From Phascolomyces articulosus (Eukaryota > Mucoromycota > Mucoromycetes > Mucorales > Lichtheimiaceae), in NCBI GenBank assembly GCA_025677815.1, contig JAIXMP010000013.1:682001-746000 (forward strand): a stretch of 64,000 nucleotides of DNA, written 5' to 3'. How positions within the stretch are numbered: position 1 is the stretch's first letter; every line of letters begins with the position of its first letter. The notes under the pieces were generated by a model. It had not been told where the DNA came from, did not search any database, and saw only the letters and a program-made list of their open reading frames with translations. Both the position numbers and the translations under genes were made by a program. Positions 21,057-33,900 of the stretch are shown here, piece after piece.

Positions 21057-22733
21057 ATGCGGAGGCTATGGATCAATATACCTACTCGAAATAATAGTGT
21101 GTTTTGTCAATGTCACCAGTTACCAACACCACGAATACTTCGCATCGATTTGCGATCGCAGCGGTATACAACGGGAGCCGCCACTATGGCTTGTGAAAGC
21201 AGCAATAGCAGCATCAATAATAATAATAATAATAACACAATGTCGACTTTTACCAATAATACCACCCGACGACACATTAATAGTAATAATAAACATCGAT
21301 CCATTGGCAATGACTTTTTAGAATACCTCACAAATGCTGAACGAGCAACAGGAGCAACGACACCACTACGACAAAGGATCAATACCGATGAAAGACGATC
21401 AGTAGCACCTAATTCATGTTCCAAAAAGGATAAAGCTTCAGCACTATCCGACTTTTATCGTTCGTTAGCAACTCAAGACATTGACTCCATATGGCCAAAA
21501 TATAGTTATCTTTATCATTACCAGTACCACAAGTATTTGACGCGCCGCAACTTTCGACAGTTGTTTTTAAGCGCGATTCGATCACGGTCAACACAGCGCA
21601 ACCTCCATCGATTACTGGTCCTGATTGACGATATGAAAGAACGAGGAATGCAATTAAAATGCAACGAATATGATGCATTGATGCATTGGATTGGAGGTCG
21701 CACTGTGCCAGTAAAAAAGTCTCATCATTTAACAGAGGCGTTGGCGCTCTTTGATGAAATGCAACAACAGCGAGCGATCCAGCCTTCACTAGTGACATAC
21801 AATACGTTGATTCATATAGCATCGCAGGTTTCTGATATACGGATGGCTCAGCGATTATACCACGATATGATTGCACATGAGATTCAACCGGATGCTTATA
21901 CATATGCAACATTGTTAAGAAGTATGGGACGAATGCGAGATGTGGATGGAATGGAACAAATGCTTGAACAGTTACAGTCAATGCAACATGTCGCGAACAA
22001 TACAATTATATGGAATGCAGCATTATCGGGATATGCGGCGAGTGGTAGAATAGACGATGTCAAAACAATGTTTACCAAAATGTATAATTCATTACAACAA
22101 CATAATAACAACAATAATATTACGACAGAAAAACCACAACAAAATTTAGAATTAGAAGACGAAGGAAAAGAACAAGGAGAAAAAAAGGCACCTATTGCAG
22201 ATTTTCAAAGCTTTCGGATATATATTGAAGCACTGCTGAGCCAAGATGAACAAGAGGAAGCAGTCCAAATATTAGAAGATATGATACAACATGATATTGA
22301 ACCAATTGCAGTTATTTACAACAATCTATTTCGATCATTTATGAACGAAGACCGAGAAGAAGAGGAGGAAGATAATAAACCCAATGATAAAAATGACCTT
22401 ATGATGGATGAAACGAAAAGGACTCAATTAGCTACTGTCAAGAAACTATATCAATCCATGATGGAGTTGAATGTGGCGCCCAACTCGGACACTATGTATA
22501 CCCTTGTTTCCGCGCTTCTCGACTTGGGTGACACCAAGTTGGCATTGGAAACATTTGTACAACTCAACAAGAAAACGGCTACAATGGAGGCTGTCAAGGA
22601 TCATGCTGCCATGACGGATCATGATACGGTTGCCATGCTTGCACAACGACGATTTGCATTGGATACCACAAAACCAAGTAAATTGGAGCCAAATCAAGAA
22701 TTGTTGGAAAGATTAGGAAAGATTGTCAAATAA
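21057..22733 (+). CDS. Pentatricopeptide repeat (PPR) protein, probably mitochondrial
   Basis: Single-exon 558-residue protein. PPR proteins bind organellar RNA with tandem 35-residue helical hairpins. Clear repeats lie at about residues 225-345: ALALFDEMQQQ..QPSLVTYNTLI, AQRLYHDMIAHEIQPDAYTY, MEQMLEQLQSM, TIIWNAALSGYAASGRIDDV. More divergent ones follow at about 380-430 and 470-510 (VKKLYQSMMELNVAPNSDTMY). The N-terminus (MRRLWINIPTRNNS) is basic and lacks acids, fitting a mitochondrial presequence. Residues about 50-75 are Asn-rich from AAT repeats, and an acidic insert (EEEEDNKPND) splits the later repeats. The gene is divergent from NRK1. Its target RNA cannot be inferred. Confidence 0.87.
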   Translation: MRRLWINIPTRNNSVFCQCHQLPTPRILRIDLRSQRYTTGAATMACESSNSSINNNNNNNTMSTFTNNTTRRHINSNNKHRSIGNDFLEYLTNAERATGATTPLRQRINTDERRSVAPNSCSKKDKASALSDFYRSLATQDIDSIWPKYSYLYHYQYHKYLTRRNFRQLFLSAIRSRSTQRNLHRLLVLIDDMKERGMQLKCNEYDALMHWIGGRTVPVKKSHHLTEALALFDEMQQQRAIQPSLVTYNTLIHIASQVSDIRMAQRLYHDMIAHEIQPDAYTYATLLRSMGRMRDVDGMEQMLEQLQSMQHVANNTIIWNAALSGYAASGRIDDVKTMFTKMYNSLQQHNNNNNITTEKPQQNLELEDEGKEQGEKKAPIADFQSFRIYIEALLSQDEQEEAVQILEDMIQHDIEPIAVIYNNLFRSFMNEDREEEEEDNKPNDKNDLMMDETKRTQLATVKKLYQSMMELNVAPNSDTMYTLVSALLDLGDTKLALETFVQLNKKTATMEAVKDHAAMTDHDTVAMLAQRRFALDTTKPSKLEPNQELLERLGKIVK

Positions 22734-23127
22734 AATAAAATAAAAAATAATAAAAAAAGTAAAATTTTAGCTTGATGAAAAACGGGTGACTTAACAAATA
22801 AAGTAAAAACTATCGGACAAACGGCAAAGTCTTAATTTTTTTTCTATGTTGATGCTTCTAACTGGTGCTGCTAAAAAGAGAGACCTTGCATGTAAACTGC
22901 GGAAGCATACGTCCGAAGAAAAGAGGAGTGATGATGATGATGGTAATGTTTATGTGCAATGATGGCAGTTTTGTAAACTGAGTTTTAACGCATTAAAAAA
23001 ACGCGCGCTTTTTTAGACTTTTTAAACTCTTTTTTTTTTCACCTCTCACCTTTGTCATTTTCTTTTTTCTTTCTTCTCCTTCTTTATCTTTTCTTTTCAT
23101 ATACCTCCAAATTATAAACGTACAACA
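22734..23127. other. Intergenic: PPR 3' end and lectin-like gene promoter
   Basis: A TAAAATAAAATAAAAAATAAT run directly after the PPR stop holds several AATAAA-like signals. A C/T-rich leader (about 23030-23105, long TTTCTTCTTTTC runs) precedes the next ATG. No gene is seen. Confidence 0.45.
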
Positions 23128-24993
23128 ATGGCAACTGAAAACGGTTTCCCGATTGGTTACTTTTATATCGTCTCCAAGATGAATGGTCTTGTTGCTGACT
23201 TGCGTGGTGATCCTGAAACTGCTGCGGTAAATAATGAACTCTACTATCCATCTTTTCAATACCACTCAGTCGACTTATTCAATATGTTTTTTTAAATATT
23301 ATAACTATGTATTTAGCCTGGTACCAAGATTATCATGGCTCATAAGCAAGAAGAATCACCCGAACGTGATAGCCAACTTTGGATTCACCAAAATGGTATA
23401 TTTAATATAACATATTATGGAGAAAAGGTGAATAAAAGATAACATTGACTCTAAAAACGATGTCTTGATATTACTATGTAGGCTATTTGACCAACAAGGC
23501 CACCGGCTTGGTCCTTGATATCAATCCAGCCGAGAGTTTTATTGGTAAGTGACATGGGAAGGAATTCCAATAAGATGATAAAACACAAATGATGAATAAA
23601 CCTCTTTTTGGTTTTCTTTTTTTTTTTTTTGTGGTTGTCGTCGAGTACCTGTTTTTAAAAGGCACTCCTTTACTGTTGTGACACCTGGTTTTTTTTCTTT
23701 GCCCGCTCTACCTATTGATAAGAAGCTAACTCAAACAATCTCATGTGGTTATATAGCTATTTTCACCAAGGAAAAGAGAATGTATTTGGATGGCATGAAA
23801 GTTGATGTAAGTCAGTTGTTTATATACTTGTTTATTTTTCATTGGAAGATGGAAAGAAATTAAAAAAGAGAGCGCAAGAAGTGGAAAAGTGGAAGGTTAA
23901 AAGGAAGTTCTTGAACGTTCCACACTTTGTTGAACCCTACTTTTGTGTCACATATAACTTGGCTAAAACGTAAAATTGGATATATAATGGTTCTTTTTCT
24001 CAATAACAGGCCAATGATCAACGTTTTGGATATGAAAGTGATCCTGGCTATATCTATCAACTTTCTGATCCAAAGAATGTTGTGGATATCCGCCATGAAT
24101 TATCTGAAGTTGATGCACGTCTTATGATCTACAAGCGTAAGCAATACCCATCATCAGAAGATGGCAAGGAGACAAAGAAGAATCAATTGTGGGAAATTGA
24201 ATTGAGTGACCCTCCACGCGCTGTGGATTCTGATGATGAGGTAATAACAGTGTAGCCATATCAACAGTGGTTATTGAAATCAAGTATTAATTGGATTATA
24301 TATATATGGTTACTTTAATCGATATGTAGGATGAAGATGATGGCAAACGTGTTCGTATTAAGGCTTGGTTCGGTAACTGGAAGGCATTCGGTTCCCGTAA
24401 GAAGGAAATTCTTAACGAAAAAGATCTGTGTGAAGCACATCAAAAGGTTTATGAAAATGAGGAAAAGAAGAAGAAATCCACTTTGAGGTAAGTAACCATT
24501 AGAATAGCATCCAAAAAACCTAGTATTTTCGAAAACGTCAAGGAAAGGATAGAATAACATAACAACCATCTTCTTATTCTTCAATTAATATTATAGTTAT
24601 GAATTGATCGCTGGTGCTGTCGCTGTTCAAGCTGTCCGAATGTGGGAACAAAAGCAAGAAGAAGAGGGCAAGGATGTAGATAGCAGCGCATCTAAGAAAC
24701 TCATTGCTGGTTTTGCTGCATCTGAGGTATGATAATTTTCCTATAAAATCCTTCTCATAAGACTAACTTTTTTCGCTTCTTCATTTTATAGTTGGTTAAA
24801 ATTCTTGCTGCTCGTGGTGAAGATGTTGAAGATGAAAACAGAAAGAAGCGCCTTCTTACTAAGATGGCAATTGTTGCTGGTAAGAAATTTTAAAAAAATA
24901 GTTATCGATCTACATCATACTTTGAATATATACTAAGCATGTTAATACACTGTAGCCACCAATTACTTTGAAAACCGTCATGACTCGTCATAA
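23128..24993 (+). CDS. Beta-trefoil (ricin-B-like) protein fused to a CipC-like helical domain
   Basis: Nine exons (23128-23226, 23317-23395, 23482-23544, 23757-23806, 24010-24240, 24330-24487, 24597-24726, 24792-24879, 24956-24993) give 311 codons. The N-terminal half has ricin-type trefoil hallmarks: GYFYIVSKMNGLVADLRGD, a D-S-QLW motif, and NKATGLVLDINP. A middle acidic stretch (DSDDEDEDDGKR) and a lysine-rich segment follow. The last about 80 residues (YELIAGAVAVQAVRMWEQKQ, KLIAGFAASELVKILAARGE) resemble the small CipC/DUF3759-type stress proteins of fungi. No signal peptide is seen, so it is probably cytosolic. Sugar binding is unproven, and the CipC match is from memory of the family pattern. 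Confidence 0.72.
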
Positions 24994-27327
24994 ACAAAAG
25001 AAAGTTGAAGGCTGTTGTTTTTCTTCCTGTGCAACACTTCAAAGTGACACCCATGTGCTTTGATGGATGATTAACAAGCCTATTACACTCCCCAAAACCA
25101 TCCATTTGTACATTTCGATATCCCCAAACTTATATATTTCATTTATACAATACAATATTTAAAACAAAGATATCATATATCTATTATACACGCAATAGTG
25201 CATACCAGCATAAAGTTATTTACTTTTTTAGGTGCTGTTTATTTTTACAAATGTATTCAAGCATACGTAACCTTATTTATGCATATTTATTTATTGGTTA
25301 CTCTATTGTTAATATATAAACAATGCTATTGTTGTATTGGTGGACGCTGCTATATGTGTACTAAATGTGCAGGATCACAACTCCGGCTAGTCGGCATCGA
25401 TGTATAGTATCGGTCCACATATCTTTTACCTCGTAGAATGGAGTAATAACATAGCAGATGGTACCATATATACGTAGCTTTTCAAAGACTTATTGTTATG
25501 CATTGATACGTAACAAAAGACCTGTTTAAAATGAATCCATAGAATACAAGTTACGTAGGCATATTTGAGGTGCTGTGCTATCCGGATTATGCTTTTTTTA
25601 TCAAGGTGACCCAGGATTCCTCCAAATGGAATATCTATGCGCATTATACAATTTGATACCCCTTTAACTTTCAAGATAAATAAATATATGCTTTTTGGAA
25701 TAACTCTATGCATCCAACTGAACATAATTATACTTTATACAGGAAAAAAAATACGTAATGTGCTTAATCGGATAAATTTTGCATAGTGGACATATATATA
25801 CTACTTATTTGTCGAATATTTGATCTTGGTGCGAAGGAATGGGACAGATATAAATAGCAAGCCTGAAAATAGGGTATTTGTTGTAGTTTTGTGACCACAA
25901 AGAAAACACCGCTGTAAGCTGTTGGACACAAACCACTCAGCAATTACGTACACCAAAACAACCTGACAGGAAATTTAGTGTTGTTATGACGTTGTTGCAA
26001 CTATATATGTCGTATTGGATATAATTTTAATAAACCAGAAAAAGTCACTTGTATCTGATACTTTGGAATTATTTTCTTGATGTATAAACAACAATTTTTT
26101 TTTTAAAAAAACAGTGTCTAGCAAACAAGGATTGTTGGTTATATGGATACCTATCTGTTTCAATATATATATATAAAGTGTTGTGTTCTTAGACAAACTT
26201 CTTTCTTCCGAAAGATAAGGCATGAATAATATTTTAGAGAATTGCTATCTTGCTATCTTGTCTTCTTCTTTTGTAATTAAAAGTAACTAAATACATACAA
26301 GCGTTTAAAATATTTATATAATAGCATTTGTTAGATGAAAATTATTATTACTTCATATCCACAATCCTCTTTATAGTTTTACGGACGTATTGGGCAAAGA
26401 TATATTATTGAGCAAAAAAAAAAAAAAAAAAAAAAAAAGAGCCGAGTTAATTAATGGAACAATTTTCACATCAAAATTTTTTACAGAAATGCACTTTAAA
26501 GAATGAACATCTTATTACTGTTTTCAATGAATCAAGTAAATTAAGTGTATATTTTCTCATACAGGCGATTGACTGTATGCACTCATCCAGCGATTAAAAC
26601 AGCTCCTTTTCCTCTGTGTCGTCATATATAGTAACATTTTCGCAAGCAATTACTGAAATAGAATGAATATCTGGTTATCATTGGAAGGATGGAATAAATG
26701 TAGCAAAGAGTATAAATAATTGATGGGAGAAAAAGTTGTATAAAACAAAAAATGGGGATATAACAGAAATTTAATAACTACTAACGCATAATTCACACAT
26801 AAAATTACGTGCAGGGACCAACTATGACGCATGAATCCAATATCGTAACACTAATACAATGTATGTGTCTATCGGAATGTGTGAAAAACAGCTGCAGTAA
26901 TTAGTCTGTGGGTACAATGAATCTTATAATATACCACTCAAATTATTCCCCTTAATAACATTGTTGCATATCAGATAACAACATAAAAATAAGTTATAAG
27001 GCAAAATCAAAAAAAAAAAACAACTGCCACGCAATCAAAATGACATCTTGTACATTATAATTGTCATGGTAATATTCTGAAACGTTCGTTCATTTGTGAC
27101 GAATCCCCCCTATCCTTGCCCCTTTTAGTGGCAATTCCAGGTCCAGCAAAGAAAGCATGAGAAAAAGAAAGAGAGCAATGCATCAATTTGAAACAAAAGA
27201 AAACGATGTGATTCGTCATGAAAGCTCCGAAGCGAAGAATTGAATAAAAGCAAACTTGGTTGACGTATATTTTCTTCCCACTCTTCAACTTTTTTATTTC
27301 CTTTTCTCTCTCTCAAAAAAAAACGAT
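24994..27327. other. 2.3 kb AT-rich intergenic region
   Basis: No gene recognised. ORFs at 25198-25407 (+), 25426-25725 (-) and 25984-26223 (-) show no family signature. A pure A-run of 25 bases lies at 26414-26438. Close to the protease gene there are two CCCCT stress-response-type elements at about 27105-27125 and a C/T leader just before the ATG. Confidence 0.4.
26414..26438. repeat. Poly(A) tract, 25 bases
   Basis: Uninterrupted run of A in intergenic DNA. No retroposed gene or target duplication is seen beside it, so it is probably a simple repeat. Confidence 0.85.
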
Positions 27328-28951
<1,624 letters not shown>

Positions 28952-29516
28952 GTATTTTTCTCAATAATTGATTATTATATATCATGATGATTATTATTGT
29001 TGATTAAGATTTTATACATATTACAATCCCCCTTTCTTTGTCATCCATTTTCTTTCTTTCTGTGCCTTTTTTCTTTTGTATTGTTTTCTTTTTTTCATTT
29101 TTCTTTTGTTACGTATACATTTCAGTAGTAAACATTCCCCATCTGCGTTTCAACTGTTTGTTTTTTCTTTTTTTTATTTCTAGTGGATCCTCTTTCATAG
29201 CTATATAAATATAAATTGATGAAACTTTGTTACTTTATTGTTTTCTTTTCCACATGTTTCAAATACAAAAAGAAATCTTTCTTTTTGTTTGTTCACAATG
29301 GGCCATTTTACAGTAGAAAAATGTCTGATATACTGTAGTTGGATGATCTATCTCAAAACAATTACTATATGATTGTGAATTCATATTATCTGTGAGGTAT
29401 TATAACATACGTCACATTTTCTCAATGTGAAATTTGCAGCATAAATATGCCACAGGCACAAAAAGAATTAAATTTTCACGCGTTTCAACCTTTTTACCCG
29501 TCCTGAAGAAAAAAAC
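28952..29516. other. Intergenic: protease 3' region and F-box gene promoter
   Basis: T/C-rich 3' region with no gene. A perfect ACGCGT (MluI cell-cycle box) lies at 29478-29483, 34 bases before the F-box ATG; this may be regulatory or chance. Confidence 0.4.
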
Positions 29517-30376
29517 ATGGCCTCAACTCCAATTGATAGCATTTCTGCCTTACCATGGAGAGTGACTTTTCGTGTGCTACAATGTCTTTCCATTCGTGAT
29601 CTTTCTGAACTTCGTTTGACATCACGTCATTGGCGACAATGTGTTATCAGATATGGTTCTGCATGGATTTCTGTCACTATTACAAATCGATCTGCTCAAC
29701 TCATTAACATGTTGCCTCGTATTGCCCTGTTTATTGAACATTTAACATTGGATACTTACTCTGAAAACATTGAAGAAGGGGTCATGGTAATGATGATGAA
29801 TGGAGAATTTAAGAATTTACGATCTCTTGGTAAGGATAATATGGTATAAATTGCTTTATAAAGGAAAAGAGCTGTGATGGATGCGTGGATGACATAAATG
29901 TACAACTAATTGTAACGATATCTTTAACCATTCGTATTGTAGAGGATGGAGAATATCTGCTACTTGGATTAGAACGAGTAGAGAATACTTTAGTGAAGCT
30001 TATTATCCAAGGTGAACGTGTGCCAATGATACAAGATGTCTTACACCGTGCCTCGAAATTAACACACTTGCCATATTCTTCTACCTTTGATAACATTGGT
30101 ATTATTTACCCTGGTATTCTCTTTGATGGCGAATTACCTGACGTACTGCCTCTAACTCATTTGCAACTAAAAGTTCCGGATTATAAAGATATTGAATATC
30201 CAGAACTTGAGCTTCTCTTACAACATACTCCTAATCTGCGCTATCTAAAGCTGAGCCGTATTTGGGGAATTCAGCTTGTTGAAAATTTGGTTAGCAAATA
30301 TTGTCCAAGCATTGAATTGTTTGCTGTGGAGCCATTTGAAGATCCTGATTTAACTGGATTCGATATTTGGCATTAA
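29517..30376 (+). CDS. F-box protein
   Basis: Probable substrate adaptor of an SCF ubiquitin ligase. Two exons (29517-29829, 29943-30376) give 248 codons. An F-box spans about residues 9-45: SALPWRVTFRVLQCLSIRDL, then LRLTSRHWRQCV. The rest has spaced leucine-rich segments (ERVENTLVKLIIQGE, LTHLQLKVPDYKDI, TPNLRYLKLSRIWG) that look like short degenerate LRRs, the usual layout of the expanded F-box/LRR families in Mucoromycota. The protein is short for that class (often 400-600 residues), so it may be a truncated copy or a small member. The substrate is unknown. Confidence 0.78.
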
Positions 30377-33300
30377 TCATGTAAGAACCTGAACAACAAC
30401 GTTATGCTACCATCAACATGAACATCTAAAACCATCGGCGATATAATTGGTTACTTATCCTTCATTCTTCACACTAATCTCGATAACTGCTACTACTATT
30501 TCTACCTTGATGACAATGATATTAGAAGCGCTATAAATATGGAATACAAAGAATGGTATTCATTATACTAGTATACATCAAGTAGGAAAAGGAAAAATTA
30601 TAATAATATAGGATTTAGCTGTTATTTGCTCACTTAAAAAACCTCTTATTGGGGGATGCTATTAATCAATATAATTGTTTGACCAAGGCGTGCGAACAAG
30701 CCATGGATACAAGAAGGAATATATCTACATACAAATGACGGATGATTGTCTGTAGGGAGAAAAATATTACCTGCTTGCAAATTATAATTTCACTTGCTTT
30801 TTATTAAGAAAGGCCTCTCCTTATATATCATCTTTTAACCACTAAAATATTGTTCAAATAAATGTAATAGTCTAGTTATCAATTAACATATTAAAATGCA
30901 TCTACCTTTCAATGGAACGAAAGAAGTGAGGAGAGTCTCTCTATGAAACTGCTCAAGAAATAACTCAGCTTATATGTATTTCTTGCTTAAGGAAAATGTG
31001 TGTCATTATTATCATAGATTGTCATTTACCATTACTAGCACTTAACAAACGACGCGATATGCTATCTTTAATATTATTTTTGGACCGTGCGCAACATGGT
31101 TATGGTGATACATTTCTTACACATAAAACCCAAGAACTTTATCAACAAAAATAAATACTCATTAAATTCATTCCATTCTTGTTGTTTATCATTCAATGAA
31201 TAATACTACGAACTACAACAATATATTATATTACACTCCTCCAATAATTATTATTTTAAATTTATAGTTCATTATCGAGGATGCGAGTTATATAATTATG
31301 TAGCCTTATTTGCTACGTACACTGTTGCAAAGGCATATAGTTAGTTCCAAAAATAAAACACCGATTATGAAAAGGTTTAAAACAAACTAGTCATTGTTTT
31401 TCACGTTCTAATGCTGATAGCATAATCACCATCTTTTATACTATAGGCACAGTTTAAAAATGGATGAAGCATGAGAACAGGCCTTTTTTCTATATAAAAT
31501 GTTCAAAAAAGACTGCACTGCTGTTGTTGTACAGATATTCATTCGTACATATAAAATTTCTTGGCCTCCGGATCTTCGGAACCCTTGGTACGACTTCCTC
31601 CCGATAATGGATTATGATAAAATCTATACTTATTTCGGGAACTACGGGATGAACATCCTCTCCCACCGATCAGTAAGACGATGTATTTAAATAACAAAAA
31701 AAAATACATACATTGCACTGGCATGTTGGTATGTTTTGGGGGACACCCAAAAATGGCTGGTGCGCTAACGGTTATTCTTCTAAAATAGCCGATCGATTAT
31801 CACCATACATCCATAGAAAACTTTTCGATAGCTCCCGACGCGAAAATAGGATTCAAAAGTGTTCTATTTCCAAAGTTTGCAGTATTGAAACTATCCAATT
31901 ACCTTGGAGGGGATTTATTATACAAAGAAAATAGTGCAATATCATGGTTATATATATCCCAAAAAAAATAATGATAAACATTGACAAGATTTGCATAGAC
32001 CAAATATTGTAACTAAAGAATAAGAAAATGAGGAATTATTATCATATGTTCCCACATGCCGTCCGTGGTAGAAATATATACCGAGGTTTGTTTTTTGGTG
32101 AATCGTTGTTGCATTTATGCTTTGGGGTAACAACCAGAAAATTTAGTTCAATGATTGGATCTATGAGTGAAATAGGATATTTAGAAAAAGTAGCGTATTT
32201 GCCGCGGAAATCGTCCCAATTTAGTGAACCCTGTGACATTTTTTTTTGATATTGCTTCAATTTTTGGATTTGACGATAACTTAACAAGACAATCGGGATA
32301 ATCGGTGGATATTTTATATTATAATTTTTTTCTTGGCCCTTTTGGTTTTAACTAGTTCAATAGATGTCATAATAACTATGATGATATAATATAGCAATAT
32401 AATATATAACACACATCACTATTTTAAATATTGAGTTTTAAAACATATACTACCGTATTGTAAAATAGTAGTTGTCTATTTTATATTGTATTTTTAAAGT
32501 AGCTATTAATAATAATAATAATAATAATAATTTAAATGATAAATAAATGTGATAAAGGGAGAATAACAACAAAGGATAGTATAGTAAAAGTAATCACACT
32601 CTATTTATCTTTTGATCCCACGATGGAGATATTAAACTCAAAAATAGATATATCATGTACGACTGTCAGTTATAAACAACTTTTTAAAAAGAGTGGGTAA
32701 CAATCAAATAGATGAGTTATTGTTCATTAAAAAATGATATTTGATAGACAGATGATTATTTGTAATGAATACATAAAAAACAAGGCAATTACTATCAAGA
32801 ATAAAAGAGAGGAGATGCGTTAATAACATAGTTACACGATCAAAGAAATAGTTAATGCAATTATTAACTTCTTTATCGTTGTTTTTTATAGTTTGACTGC
32901 TTGAATTCAAAATTAAATAAATTATAATTAGCTCAAGGCTACTTTTCTTGGAAGATTCTATGAGTCGTAATAGAAAGAAAGAATAAAGTAAATAATAGTC
33001 CTTTGCAAGTTTGCCGCGGTGATAATATATAATGAATGGTGATATGGGAAATAATGACGATATGAGATATTGTAGTTTATATAATTATTGTGGTAATATT
33101 TTCAATAGAAATGAAGTGACATTTATAATAAATTATAATCAAGTATTGAACTTCTTTCTATTATAGCTTAAATGGGCATAAATAGATGAATGACATGAGT
33201 TTTCGTTTGCAACTGTGTGTTTATTGATGAAGAAATAGATATGGCAGGTAAGCTAATTCGCATTTTCATTTTTTTTCCCAGCGTGTCTGAAGCTAAATTT

Positions 33301-33900
33301 GGAGTTTGGGGGTTGTACGAAGGAATATCCAGAAGTAAGGTAAAGTAACAAAACCCCACACAAAAAAATTAAGCCATTCTTCGCTATATTCATTCATCCG
33401 TTTTTTTCTTTCAATCCAAATAGAAAGATATTAAAATATTTTCAATTTTATTACAGGATAAAATGTATTATAAAATATTTATGATATTATATAATCTAAT
33501 AGACGAAAAATTCATTTACCTTGGGTTGAGGTTTATTAAACAAGTAATCAGTAATAGTAGTTTATTGACCGTCATTTAATTGAACTTAATACAAGTTATT
33601 TTTCGAGTTCCCCCCATGATCGGAGATGTAATAAACTAAAATCCCACTAAACAGCACACAGTGATACCAACCAATGATTGGCGCCCGCAATTCCTTGCGT
33701 AGGTCAAAAAGAAAAGCGCTTTTCTTTCCTTCCTTTAAAGTTTTCCACCTGTTTCTCAAACCAAAAAAAAAAAGCCCTACGAACTTCTCATTCTCTCTCT
33801 TTCTTTCTTTTACTTTCTCACTCACTCATTCTTTTTTCATACGATACTCTCTCTTATTTAATTCTTTAAAAAAAAATTAATAATACTATAATCAACTACC
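30377..33900. other. 3.5 kb AT-rich intergenic region with decayed ORFs
   Basis: No intact gene. On the minus strand between about 31540 and 32290 several broken frames look protein-like (see findings). An (AAT)n tract lies at 32508-32531. From 33700 to 33880 there is a strongly C/T-rich leader to the bZIP gene. Confidence 0.4.

Noticed and set aside
25198..25407. Plus-strand ORF with a Cys-rich end (CYCCIGGRCYMCTKC)
   Set aside because: No promoter or splice context, the N-terminal part is random hydrophobic sequence, and no known cysteine-rich family fits.
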